DNA of 64,000 bases from Arachidicoccus terrestris (lineage in GTDB: Bacteria > Bacteroidota > Bacteroidia > Chitinophagales > Chitinophagaceae), in contig NZ_CP083387.1 of the NCBI RefSeq assembly GCF_020042345.1, forward strand, positions 4,216,001-4,280,000. The letters are read 5' to 3'. The notes under the pieces are model-generated. The model ran no database searches. It had not been told where the DNA came from and worked only from the letters and a program-made list of their open reading frames with translations. Positions 19,144 to 27,912 of this stretch are shown one piece after another; positions within the stretch are counted from its first letter, which is position 1, and every line of letters begins with the position of its first letter. Made by a program: the position numbers and the translations under genes.

Positions 19144-20085
19144 TTAATTGTTTTTTGCGACTTGAGCAAGTGTCTTTCGGCAATAGCGCTCCTGACGGCT
19201 TATTAAATAGAGCATGATTGGGTTCAGGATAAAAATATCAAACAGAAAATAGAGCCATGGCTGACCGATAAATAACCAGATAAACAGAAAAATAACCCGG
19301 GTATTGAACTGAATAATATTGGTGTATTTCATGAGCGGCTTATTGGCCACCAGAAAGCCATTTCTTAGCTCCGGCGTCATAAAATCCGGTTCTATCCTCA
19401 ATTTATGCAAAAACTTCTGCAGCCAGGGAGAAGCGCTTTCCTGGATTTTTGTATAGTTATGATACGTCTTCATTGCGAAACGGCGAATACCGGTAAAGTC
19501 GTTGATCTGTTTTTCCACATCCTTACTGTTATCAAACTCACTGCCGCTGTCGCCTTTCAGAAAATACAGGTAAAGGTTGCGGTAGTAATCGGCCATGGCA
19601 GATTGAATGACATGGGACAGCCCGGATACGACAGCCAGTATCCATACGAAAGGCGACCAGCCGGCATGCATAAGCCTGAGCGATAAAGCGATCGCGATGG
19701 CTCCGAACCAGAAGTCACCTGCGATACCGTCCAGGATCCTGCCAAATCGGCTTTTATTATTGGTAAGACGGGCCAGCTGGCCGTCGGCGCTATCCAGGGA
19801 ATTCGCAAATATCAAAAGCAGCATGCCTATAATATTGATCCAAATATTATTCCAATAAAAAAGGATACCTGCCACAACCCCGATATATATGCTGGTAATG
19901 GTCACCGTGTTAGGCGTGATATTCAACCTGGCACAGGCTTTCGCGATGCGCAGACCGATGGGTCGGTAAAACCAGATGTCAATCTGTTCTTCTGTGTCAC
20001 GGGATTTAAGAGAGGCCGTGAATTCGTTCTGGTCCTTACGCTCAATCCGCTCTCTGTCATCCGTTTGTTCAATTTGTTCGTTCAT
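19144..20085 (-). CDS. CDP-alcohol phosphatidyltransferase family protein, candidate (phosphatidyl)inositol-phosphate synthase
   Basis: A 313-residue membrane enzyme with about six TM helices and the CAPT signature D98-x2-D101-G102-x2-A105-R106-x8-G115-x3-D119. The final Asp is D124, one residue further than canonical (x4 instead of x3). The family transfers a phospho-alcohol from a CDP-activated lipid or headgroup. With MIPS, an NTP transferase and a phosphatase in the locus, the likely acceptor is inositol phosphate. About 40 N-terminal charged residues and a C-terminal extension make it longer than PgsA/PgsC types. A comparable gene set for inositol lipids has been reported in Bacteroides. 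Confidence 0.85.
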   Translation of the reverse strand: MNEQIEQTDDRERIERKDQNEFTASLKSRDTEEQIDIWFYRPIGLRIAKACARLNITPNTVTITSIYIGVVAGILFYWNNIWINIIGMLLLIFANSLDSADGQLARLTNNKSRFGRILDGIAGDFWFGAIAIALSLRLMHAGWSPFVWILAVVSGLSHVIQSAMADYYRNLYLYFLKGDSGSEFDNSKDVEKQINDFTGIRRFAMKTYHNYTKIQESASPWLQKFLHKLRIEPDFMTPELRNGFLVANKPLMKYTNIIQFNTRVIFLFIWLFIGQPWLYFLFDIFILNPIMLYLISRQERYCRKTLAQVAKNN

Positions 20086-20159
20086 TACTGAAAAGAAGGT
20101 AAGTGTATGTAGTCAATATTGTTGTCTGTGCATAGTATTTTGCCCATGAATACCATGGC

Positions 20160-21074
20160 CTATTGTGACGCAGGAAGGCCGGCAGCCGCCACTTTTGCCT
20201 GTAATGCCTGCAGGAGCTTGTTCGTGATGGCCCTGGCAGCATCCTCTCTACAAGGTGCAAAGCTTGGCCAGTCATTAAAATCAATGATGGCTATATGGCC
20301 TTTATCGTCTATGACGGCATCACCGCCATAAATTGGCACGCCAGCCTTGACGGCAGTTTTATCAGATATCGCCTTTAACCGGGCTGCATCAAAATCATAA
20401 TACTGCGTCTGTCCATTGATTGCCTGAAACTCCTTGTATTTATAATGCCCCTTGTCATATGGATAGAGCCAATGGAAAAAGTCGGTCCCATGCACACCAT
20501 AGAATTTGATCAGATCGCCTCCCAAATGGGTAGATACAACTACTTCTCCAATCGCTCTTTCCTTAAAAGCTCTCATATGTTCAATGGCTTTTACGGGATT
20601 TGCGGCGAAGACGACATCTTCTTTAATGATGGCATGAAAATCCCCTCTTTTCATCCAGAGCCCATGGCCATGATCAAGCTTTTTGAGTATCTCCGGATCA
20701 TAGCCTGTGGTTGGCATAATGGCACTGGGCGCTGTAGGAATTTTATTATCCAGGAGAATTCTGGTGATATTAGATCTGAAGCAATGTTCAATGCCAAGCG
20801 GGCTATTGATCATGACAATTGTATTGCCTGACTGCCGTTCAATGCTTTTTAACCTCGACAATACTTCCGGATTCCGGGACATGGAAAAGATGAGCCGGGT
20901 CTCTTTCAGACTTTCTGTTTTATACTCTGCTTTCAGGAACTCGTGTTCATGAAAAGTGCTTAAGATAATACCAGATGCTTCCAACTGATCTGCCACCATC
21001 TGAAAAATGGTGGCATCATTGTTAATATGATTGGGTGAGTGTTTAACTGCTCTTTTTATACCGATTACCTGCAT
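20160..21074 (-). CDS. ATP-grasp domain protein of unknown substrate in the inositol-lipid operon
   Basis: A 304-residue protein with an ATP-grasp layout: a pre-ATP-grasp segment (1-95), SNITRILLDNKIPTAPS (101-117), the ATP-binding lysine K142 (LWMKRGDF), a hinge at EVVVSTHLGG (177-186), and the Mg-binding carboxylates D262 and D275-x-N277 (IDFNDWPSF). This matches amide-bond ligases such as RimK, and also the inositol-phosphate kinase ITPK, which has the same fold and a comparable DIN motif near its end. The operon context (NTP transferase, phosphatidyltransferase, HAD, nearby MIPS) favours a phosphorylated-inositol or lipid-headgroup substrate. That is inference. Confidence 0.75.
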   Translation of the reverse strand: MQVIGIKRAVKHSPNHINNDATIFQMVADQLEASGIILSTFHEHEFLKAEYKTESLKETRLIFSMSRNPEVLSRLKSIERQSGNTIVMINSPLGIEHCFRSNITRILLDNKIPTAPSAIMPTTGYDPEILKKLDHGHGLWMKRGDFHAIIKEDVVFAANPVKAIEHMRAFKERAIGEVVVSTHLGGDLIKFYGVHGTDFFHWLYPYDKGHYKYKEFQAINGQTQYYDFDAARLKAISDKTAVKAGVPIYGGDAVIDDKGHIAIIDFNDWPSFAPCREDAARAITNKLLQALQAKVAAAGLPASQ

Positions 21075-21097
21075 GAATATATTCTAAATCGTTTAAT

Positions 21098-21820
21098 TTA
21101 AATAGTAGTGGATTGAATGAGTGCTTCTGCCAGCGGAATATCACTCACATGATCGATATCAATGATCTTGCCTAAATCGTGCGCCTTTAGATACATGCCT
21201 GCATCCAGGAGCGCCTGCTGATAATTGCGCATTTTGCTGACGCCACCTTGCATGGCAGGTTCAGCTACTGCAAGGGCTTCTTTTCTAAGTAAATAAATGC
21301 CACCGGAGATCCAGTGTTGCCCTGTAAGGGGGACACCCGTAAATTTTGTGATCCGCTCATTTTCATCTGTATATACATGTAGTGGCTTATCATCTTCAAC
21401 AAATGAAGTGACGGCCATCAAGCCATCCACCGCTGTATTTTGTCTAAATGCATCTACATATCCTTTGAAAAGGTCTTCACTGAATATAGGATCAATGGTC
21501 GAAATACAGACATCAGTTCTGTGCTCAGGCGCCATATGACTGATGAGCGCATAGAAACTGTGAAATGAGCTGGGCGTATCTTTATATATGATATGAATGG
21601 GCAATTGTCTGGCAACAGGCAGGCCATCGATAAACGCCCCTACCTCCTTTTCTGTGTTATTAAGTATGATGTAGACAGCCGTGGCACTATTTTCAACAAA
21701 GATCCGGACCAGGCGTTGGATTAAGGTTTCACCGGCAATTTTCACCATGGGCTTACATCCACGGTAGCCGTCTGCTTTTAATCTGGATCCTTCTCCTGCT
21801 GCAATAATGCCATATACCAT
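21098..21820 (-). CDS. MobA-like NTP transferase domain protein (nucleotidyltransferase)
   Basis: A 240-residue cytosolic nucleotidyltransferase. The N-terminal MVYGIIAAGEGSRLKADGY followed by KPMVKIAGETLIQR is the G-x-G-x-R...K signature that binds NTP. A DP pair (STIDP) sits at the metal site. It could activate inositol phosphate (as CDP-inositol) or another headgroup, as the fused cytidylyltransferase does in di-myo-inositol-phosphate synthesis. It is the first gene of the five-gene minus operon; its ATG lies 17 bases from the -7 box. The specific nucleotide and sugar are not deducible. Confidence 0.82.
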   Translation of the reverse strand: MVYGIIAAGEGSRLKADGYRGCKPMVKIAGETLIQRLVRIFVENSATAVYIILNNTEKEVGAFIDGLPVARQLPIHIIYKDTPSSFHSFYALISHMAPEHRTDVCISTIDPIFSEDLFKGYVDAFRQNTAVDGLMAVTSFVEDDKPLHVYTDENERITKFTGVPLTGQHWISGGIYLLRKEALAVAEPAMQGGVSKMRNYQQALLDAGMYLKAHDLGKIIDIDHVSDIPLAEALIQSTTI

Positions 21821-21836
21821 ATCAGAAATTTGTGTG

Positions 21837-21844
21837 CAAAGATA
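21837..21844 (-). promoter_or_regulatory. -7 box (TATCTTTG) of the five-gene inositol-lipid operon
   Basis: The minus strand reads TATCTTTG, 17 bases before the ATG at 21820. It is the only good promoter in the run 17900-21844, supporting a single transcript. Confidence 0.55.
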
Positions 21845-21958
21845 AGCCAGCCAGGCCTTTAAAGTCGGTTTTTTTAGCGTTTCCGTAAAAATAATCGTTT
21901 AAACACCGTTTTTTGTCGGTAAGCGGTAAGCACGGGCTAAGTTACTGGTAAATAAGCG

Positions 21959-23917
21959 CTAAAGGCCTTCAAGTTCAAGGATCTGCTCAAAAAGCGACTC
22001 ATATTCCTTTTCTGCTTTATCTAACTGCTTTCTGACTTCGGAATAGCTTTTCTCGAGCTCACTGAATTTTGCGGCTTCCGCATAGGTCTCTGGCAGGGAC
22101 ATTTCCAGTTCAATAGCGGTTTGTTTTCCTTTGAGTGTATCGATAAGTGCCTCTGTTTTCTCCAGCTGCCGCTGATGCCGCTGTAAGTTTTTTTTCTGTT
22201 CGCGGTCCAGCTGTGGCTCATTCTGAACTGGCTTTGGTGCAGCTGCCGGTGTAGGTCTGGCCATTTTCACAGGCTGTTCGTCTGTAGGCTCTTCTTTATT
22301 CATTTGCTTCTGACGGGCTGCCATTAGTTCTTTCCACTCCATATATTCCGCATAGCTACCCTTAAATTCTTTTATCTGGTAATCCTCTATCTCCCAGATC
22401 TTATTGGCCGTTTTTGAGATAAAATACCGGTCATGGCTGACAAAGATCAGGCTGCCTTCATATTTGGTCAGCGCGGTAGCCAGCAAGTCTACTGAATGCA
22501 TATCCAAGTGGTTCGTCGGCTCATCCAGCATGAGGAAGTTGGATTTACTGGCAATAACCTTTGCCAGCGCTACTCTTGCTTTTTCACCCCCACTCAGGAT
22601 CTTGATCTTTTTATCTATATCATCTCCGCCGAACATAAAGCCACCCAATAAGCTACGCAGTTCGAGTTCAGTCTTTCCGCTGCCGCATAGCTGCATTTCC
22701 TCGATTATAGTATTGTCCAGATTCAGGCTCTCCAGCTGATGTTGCGCATAGAAGCTTTCTTCTACATTATGTCCCCATATGCGCTCTCCTTCAAAAGTCT
22801 CTGTATCAGCGATCATTCTCAGAAGCGTCGATTTTCCCTTGCCATTAGCCCCGATAAGTGCGATCTTGTCACCGCGGTCAATTTCAGCACAGGCACCTTG
22901 AACAATAATACGATCTCCAAAAGCTTTGGAGACATTTTTTAGGGTGACAAGTATCTTGCCTGGCTGTTTATCGATCTGAAAATTGATTCTTAGATTAGGC
23001 CGTTCCATCTCAACCTGTTCAATGCGGTCGATCTTATCCAGTCTTTTCATGGCGGATTGTGCCTGGGCCGCTTTTGTCGCCTTTGCACGGAAACGTTCGA
23101 TAAATCTTTCCTGCTGCTTTATATATTCTTGTTGGTTTTCGTAGGCCCGCTGCTGCATTTCTATACGGAGCTCCTTTTCCTTCTGATAATATGCATAATC
23201 TCCAGTATATATATGTAATTGTTGCTGATATAGTTCAACAATTTTATTCACCATTTTATTCAGGAAGAACTGGTCGTGAGATACGATGACCACACTTCCT
23301 TTATAGCCAGACAGGTACTTTTCCAGCCATTCGATAGAGGGTAGGTCCAGGTGGTTCGTCGGCTCATCCAGTAAGAGCACATCTGGTTGTTGCAGAATCA
23401 TTTTAGCCAACAGGACGCGCATACGCCAGCCTCCGCTAAATGTCTTATAAGGCCGGTCGAGCTCTTCTGTGCTGAAACCCAGACCGTGTAATACTTCTTC
23501 GGTGCGGTGCTGAATAGTGTAGCCGTCCAGCACGTCCATTTCGTGAAGATAATCTGTATATTTTTCCAGCAATTTTTCGTCGGAATTATCTTCGAGAACC
23601 TGCCCCAGCCGTTCAATTTCCTTTTCCAGAAAGCGAATCCTCTCAAAGGCACCCATGGCGACTTCAAGGATACTTTCCTGTGTATCAAAGCTTAATAAAT
23701 CCTGATGAAGGTAGCCGATCGTCGTTGACTTACCTCTTTCTACCGTACCGGCTGACGGCTGATATTGACCCACGAGCACTTTTAAAAGGGTCGATTTACC
23801 TGTACCATTGTAACCGATCAGACCGATTCTTTCTCCTGGATGAATGTGCCAGGTAGCCTCTGTTACAATAACACGGGCACCAAATTCAAATGTTACATTA
23901 TTAAATCCGACGAGCAT
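21959..23917 (-). CDS. ABC-F family ATP-binding protein (YheS/Uup-like)
   Basis: Two ABC cassettes in one soluble chain of 652 residues with no membrane domain. Walker A motifs are GYNGTGKST and GANGKGKST. Signature motifs are FSGGWRMR and LSGGEKAR, and both Walker B segments read LLDEPTNHLD / MLDEPTNHLD. The inter-cassette linker is charged, and the C-terminal extension (about 555-652) is a coiled coil, as in YheS and Uup. ABC-F proteins act on the ribosome or on DNA-linked processes. The start is the ATG at 23917, after the -7 box TACTTTTG at 23943-23936. The longer frame from 23974 would begin upstream of the promoter. Confidence 0.93.
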   Translation of the reverse strand: MLVGFNNVTFEFGARVIVTEATWHIHPGERIGLIGYNGTGKSTLLKVLVGQYQPSAGTVERGKSTTIGYLHQDLLSFDTQESILEVAMGAFERIRFLEKEIERLGQVLEDNSDEKLLEKYTDYLHEMDVLDGYTIQHRTEEVLHGLGFSTEELDRPYKTFSGGWRMRVLLAKMILQQPDVLLLDEPTNHLDLPSIEWLEKYLSGYKGSVVIVSHDQFFLNKMVNKIVELYQQQLHIYTGDYAYYQKEKELRIEMQQRAYENQQEYIKQQERFIERFRAKATKAAQAQSAMKRLDKIDRIEQVEMERPNLRINFQIDKQPGKILVTLKNVSKAFGDRIIVQGACAEIDRGDKIALIGANGKGKSTLLRMIADTETFEGERIWGHNVEESFYAQHQLESLNLDNTIIEEMQLCGSGKTELELRSLLGGFMFGGDDIDKKIKILSGGEKARVALAKVIASKSNFLMLDEPTNHLDMHSVDLLATALTKYEGSLIFVSHDRYFISKTANKIWEIEDYQIKEFKGSYAEYMEWKELMAARQKQMNKEEPTDEQPVKMARPTPAAAPKPVQNEPQLDREQKKNLQRHQRQLEKTEALIDTLKGKQTAIELEMSLPETYAEAAKFSELEKSYSEVRKQLDKAEKEYESLFEQILELEGL

Positions 23918-23935
23918 AACTGAATTTTTGTGCTG

Positions 23936-23943
23936 CAAAAGTA
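23936..23943 (-). promoter_or_regulatory. -7 box (TACTTTTG) for the ABC-F gene
   Basis: The minus strand reads TACTTTTG, 19 bases before the ATG at 23917. It decides the start of that gene. Confidence 0.5.
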
Positions 23944-24005
23944 AGCAATTTGCGGCGCTCAAAAAACCAGCCAATGCTTCCGGGCTAAAACTTTACCTTT
24001 TGCCC

Positions 24006-24596
24006 TTATTTTTTGACCATTCCCAACGGTAGCACGGTTTTGCCGTAAGCACCATTTACAATCTCTGCAAGTGCGGTATAAATGGCAGACGCGCCACAGA
24101 TAATTCCTTCATAGCCTGCAATTTTGGTAAGACTTGCATTACCGGTAAATTCTGCCGCGGATAACAGGAAAAATAAGATGGTCAATGTGCCAAAAACGAC
24201 TTGAAGTGCGCGGTTGTTTTTAAGTGTCGGAAAAAACATTCCAAAAGTAAACAATCCCCAAAGGAAAAGGTAGTAACCCATAGAGGCCGACATATTCTGT
24301 TCTGCATCCCACCATCCTATTTTGGGAAGGACCAAAAGTCCCACCAGTGTGAGCCAGAAGAAGCCATATGAGATAAAGGCGGTGGTGCCGAAAGTATTAC
24401 CTTTTTTCCATTCCATAATGCCCGCAATAACCTGGGCGATACCTCCATAGAAAATACCCATGGCCAGGATCATACTACTCAGTGGAATACAACCTGCATT
24501 ATGGATATTGAGCAGCACAGTGGTCATGCCGAAGCCTAAAAGACCCAGTGGTGCGGGATTAGCTGTCTTGTCTACCTGAATAATTTGATTTTCCAT
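24006..24596 (-). CDS. Acetate uptake transporter (GPR1/FUN34/YaaH, SatP family)
   Basis: A 196-residue inner-membrane protein with six TM helices and the family signature [15 protein letters not shown] near the N-terminus. Members such as E. coli SatP are acetate/succinate-proton symporters or channels. Length and helix count are canonical. No metabolic partner is adjacent: it lies between the ABC-F gene and the glycosylase, all on the minus strand with gaps of about 90 bases. Confidence 0.93.
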   Translation of the reverse strand: MENQIIQVDKTANPAPLGLLGFGMTTVLLNIHNAGCIPLSSMILAMGIFYGGIAQVIAGIMEWKKGNTFGTTAFISYGFFWLTLVGLLVLPKIGWWDAEQNMSASMGYYLFLWGLFTFGMFFPTLKNNRALQVVFGTLTILFFLLSAAEFTGNASLTKIAGYEGIICGASAIYTALAEIVNGAYGKTVLPLGMVKK

Positions 24597-24682
24597 TTAT
24601 TTTTTGCTTAAAAATAACGGAGATTTTCTATATATATAATTATATACATAAGAAACAATCCACATTTATCCCACATTTGCCG

Positions 24683-25261
24683 TTAGTTTTTAGTCAAACG
24701 GGACTTTCCTGGATGTCGGTTCAGTGGAAGATTCTTTAGTTTTTTTAGCTTTTGGGTAACCGGGCAGTCAGGGTCATGTGCCCCCGGTAAATAGCCAGTG
24801 CTCATTAGAAATTCACCGGTAATTTCTCCGCCTGTAAACTTAAAAGTCTTTTTAAAGAGCCTGACCCAATCTTCCTTAGGGAGCGGGTGTTGAAGATCCA
24901 GCCAGTTTTTAAAAGAACCGTACTCTTTTTGCAGTTGCTGGATAACACCGGCATTGTGGATCACCGCTTGGATTTTTAGCCGGTTGCGGATAATACCCTC
25001 ATCTTTTAAAAGCCGCTCGATATCCCGGTCTTTATACCGGGCGATTTTGGTGATGTTGTAATTATGGAAGGCTTTTTTAAAGGCGGCTTCCTTTCTTAGG
25101 ATCGTGGCCCAGGACAGGCCGGCCTGATTGATTTCCAGGATCAGCCTTCCGAAAAGCTCATTATCGTCCTCTAACGGGAAGCCGTAATACTGGTCATGAT
25201 ATATTGTATGGATCAAGTCTTTTTCTTCTTTAATCGCCTGTACAAACTTGCAGTAACTCAT
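24683..25261 (-). CDS. tag: DNA-3-methyladenine glycosylase I
   Basis: A 192-residue base-excision-repair enzyme that removes 3-methyladenine from alkylated DNA. The conserved block QAGLSWATILRKEAAFKKAF and the zinc-snap ligands are visible: C4 and H22 (YHDQYYGFP) at the N-terminus, and an H-x3-C pair (GAHDPDC) near the C-terminus. Length equals E. coli Tag. It is the first gene of the small minus-strand group ending with the acetate transporter. Confidence 0.93.
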   Translation of the reverse strand: MSYCKFVQAIKEEKDLIHTIYHDQYYGFPLEDDNELFGRLILEINQAGLSWATILRKEAAFKKAFHNYNITKIARYKDRDIERLLKDEGIIRNRLKIQAVIHNAGVIQQLQKEYGSFKNWLDLQHPLPKEDWVRLFKKTFKFTGGEITGEFLMSTGYLPGAHDPDCPVTQKLKKLKNLPLNRHPGKSRLTKN

Positions 25262-25434
25262 AGGAAAAGTTTTAAAAATTGCTTAAATGTAACGGAAATT
25301 TCCGGCATAGTTATACCTATTAAAAAAAAGGATATGACTACCCGTTTCGTTTTATCAAACGTTTGTTCTGACTGCACTTGATTCCGTGATTTTGAATTAA
25401 CTTTACCGCTCACATTCACCCATCAAATTCCTTA

Positions 25435-27345
25435 TTGACTATGAACATGGTTGACTCTTTTGAGAAAATCCCAGTAGAAATTTACAAGACACCAGATGAG
25501 GGCTCCCTGGCTGTTGCCAGAGAGATCGCCGATCTGATCCGCAGCAAAGCGGAAAAAAATGAAAAATGTGTACTGGGGCTGGCCACTGGCTCCACCCCCA
25601 TTCAACTTTATGCTGAGTTGGTACGTATGCATAAAGAAGAAGGGCTAAGTTTCAAAAACGTAGTCTCATTTAACTTGGATGAGTACTATCCGATCAGCAG
25701 AGATTCAATTAACAGTTACTGGACATTTATGCATCAGCATTTATTTGACCATGTTGATATTGACCCTGCTAATATCCATATGCCGAACGGTGAACTTGCA
25801 AAAGCAGATGTACGTCAGGCATGTGAAGATTATGAAAGCAAGATCGATGCTGCCGGGGGTATTGACTTACAACTATTAGGCCTGGGTCATAACGGTCATA
25901 TCGGTTTTAATGAGCCGGGATCGAGTTTGTTTTCCAAGACGCGTTTATTAATTCTGGACAACAATACCCGTATTGCCAACTGTAGAGACTTTGTCAACCT
26001 GTCTAAAGTGCCCAGGCTGGCTATTACCATGGGGCTGGGTACCATCATGAAATCTAAGAGGATTGTGCTGATGGCTTGGGGAAATAAAGCTCCTACGGTA
26101 GTGACCGCAGTCGAAGGCCCAGTTACTGATCAGGTGCCGGCCAGCTATCTGCAGATGCACAATAACTGTACTTTTGTCATTGATGAATTGGCTGCAACTG
26201 AACTCACCCGCTTTAAATCGCCTTGGTTGTGTGGCAATGTTGAATGGACCGATGCCCTGGTTCGCAGAGCAGTGGTAGATATGGCGCTTAAAATAGGTAA
26301 GCCGATTCTGAGCCTGACCAATAATGATTATAATGAAAACGGTCTGAGTGATTTGCTGGCTGATAATGGAGATGCCTACGAGATCAACTTACAGGTATTC
26401 TATATGCTGCGTGATTCTATCACTGGTTGGCCCGGTGGTAAGCCTGGTGAACCCAGAGCTAATCATCCCGAACGTTCCACACCGTATCCAAAGACTTGTT
26501 TGATCTTCTCCCCGCATCCTGATGATGACATCATCTCGATGGGTGGGACTTTTATGCGTCTGCACGACCAGGGCCACAACGTTCATGTCGCCTATCAGAC
26601 CAGCGGTAATATTGCCGTTACAGATGAGTTTGTAACGCGCTTTCTGGATTTCGCAGTAGGCTTTGATCAACTGACCCGTCAGGATGCTTCGACGAGTAAC
26701 CAGATCCTGAAAGAAGCACAAGACTTTATTGCGACCAAGAAGCCCAATGATATAGATACAGAGATTATCCGGTCCGTCAAAGGTTTGATCCGACGTTGTG
26801 AAGCAAAAGCAACTGCTAAATATGTGGGACTGAGCGATGAACAGATTCATTTTATGAATCTGCCTTTCTATGAAACGGGAACCATCGAGAAAAAACCGAT
26901 GGGCGAAGAGGATATTAAGGTAACTATGGAGTTATTAAGAAAGATTCAGCCACAACAGGTCTATTGCGCCGGAGACCTGGCTGACCCGCATGGAACGCAT
27001 AAGGTCTGTCTGGATATTATTTTTGAAAGTATGAGAAGGCTAAAGGCGGAAGGTGATGCTTGGGTGAAAGACTGTTGGGTATGGCTGTATAAAGGCGCCT
27101 GGCAAGAATGGGATATCGCCGAAATCGAAATGGCAGTGCCTATGAGCCCTGATCAGGTGAAAAAGAAACGTTATGGTATCTTCATTCACCAATCCCAGAA
27201 AGATTCTGTTCCTTTTCAGGGTACAGATAGCCGTGAATTCTGGCAAAGGGCGGAGGAACGCAACGCCAATACTGCCAGCTTATATGCACAGCTTGGTCTG
27301 ACACAATATGCCGCGATGGAAGCTTTTGTCCGCTGGCATTTTTAA
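25435..27345 (+). CDS. nagB: Glucosamine-6-phosphate deaminase fused to a PIG-L/LmbE-like domain
   Basis: A 636-residue two-domain enzyme. Residues 1 to about 270 are NagB: FNLDEYYPI (catalytic Asp) and LGLGHNGHIGFNEPGS, converting glucosamine-6-phosphate to fructose-6-phosphate and ammonia. Residues about 345-600 carry a LmbE/PIG-L zinc deacetylase fold starting IFSPHPDDDIISMGG, with a later DPHGTH metal site. The fusion is typical of Bacteroidota, and the second domain may deacetylate an N-acetylglucosamine derivative to feed the first. The stand-alone E. coli NagB is 266 residues. The upstream region holds a CAAACGTTTG palindrome at about 25359. The gene stands alone. Confidence 0.93.
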   Translation: MTMNMVDSFEKIPVEIYKTPDEGSLAVAREIADLIRSKAEKNEKCVLGLATGSTPIQLYAELVRMHKEEGLSFKNVVSFNLDEYYPISRDSINSYWTFMHQHLFDHVDIDPANIHMPNGELAKADVRQACEDYESKIDAAGGIDLQLLGLGHNGHIGFNEPGSSLFSKTRLLILDNNTRIANCRDFVNLSKVPRLAITMGLGTIMKSKRIVLMAWGNKAPTVVTAVEGPVTDQVPASYLQMHNNCTFVIDELAATELTRFKSPWLCGNVEWTDALVRRAVVDMALKIGKPILSLTNNDYNENGLSDLLADNGDAYEINLQVFYMLRDSITGWPGGKPGEPRANHPERSTPYPKTCLIFSPHPDDDIISMGGTFMRLHDQGHNVHVAYQTSGNIAVTDEFVTRFLDFAVGFDQLTRQDASTSNQILKEAQDFIATKKPNDIDTEIIRSVKGLIRRCEAKATAKYVGLSDEQIHFMNLPFYETGTIEKKPMGEEDIKVTMELLRKIQPQQVYCAGDLADPHGTHKVCLDIIFESMRRLKAEGDAWVKDCWVWLYKGAWQEWDIAEIEMAVPMSPDQVKKKRYGIFIHQSQKDSVPFQGTDSREFWQRAEERNANTASLYAQLGLTQYAAMEAFVRWHF

Positions 27346-27912
27346 GGACAGGCAGATTTAACCGGTCAATATGACGAATATTGCCGGGTGTAAATAAAAA
27401 ACAAAAGGCACTTCTTTGTTTCAAATAAAATAAAGGAGTGCCTTTATTTATAAAAAGGTTAACCCCCTTTTTTGAAATCTTCGGTTTCCCGATAAAATGA
27501 AATTGCTTTATAGAGCGATCTGCCACCGGTTCCTTCGATAAAGGTTTTGATTCAGACATAACAAGATTAATGCCTTGTCCAGCTCTTTTAATTCCAAAGA
27601 AACATGAAGAAGTCAGATCTGAGTTTCGGGATCTGGTCACCTCCTGCCCGTTAATCTGAAGCATATAGGCTGTAACCCCACCGGCAAAGCTTTGCCAGGA
27701 TCTTATAACATTGTCTTGCGGCAGGTCTTGCTGGTCTGCGGCGTTTTTACAAAAGGTCTGCGTTATTTTGTAGAGAATCCTGGCGGCTCCTCATCGATAC
27801 AAATGGATCATAGTTGGCCTGTTTATTCTCTATACGATTGAATCTGGGGTTACCAGATTGAAAGACGGCTTGACGCTTCTTATGTTAGTGTCAAGGCAAT
27901 AATTTAATCGCT
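27346..27912. other. 567-bp intergenic region with a terminator and degenerate sequence
   Basis: Apart from the hairpin at 27404-27445 nothing is assignable. The minus strand between about 27500 and 27850 translates in short protein-like pieces in different frames (for example QINGQEVTRSRN), suggesting an old gene remnant, but no family is recognised. Confidence 0.3.
27404..27445. terminator. Hairpin terminator, probably bidirectional
   Basis: AAAGGCACTTCTTT (27404-27417) pairs with AAAGGAGTGCCTTT (27432-27445), 14 bp with one G-T. It is flanked by A-rich sequence on the left and ATTTAT on the right. It follows the nagB stop by 60 bases. Confidence 0.75.

Noticed and set aside
26389-26850. 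153-aa open frame on the - strand
   Set aside because: Antisense shadow of the NagB-LmbE gene.
27182-27664. 160-aa open frame on the - strand overlapping the end of nagB
   Set aside because: The 3' part lies antisense to nagB and a strong hairpin interrupts it; no family features.
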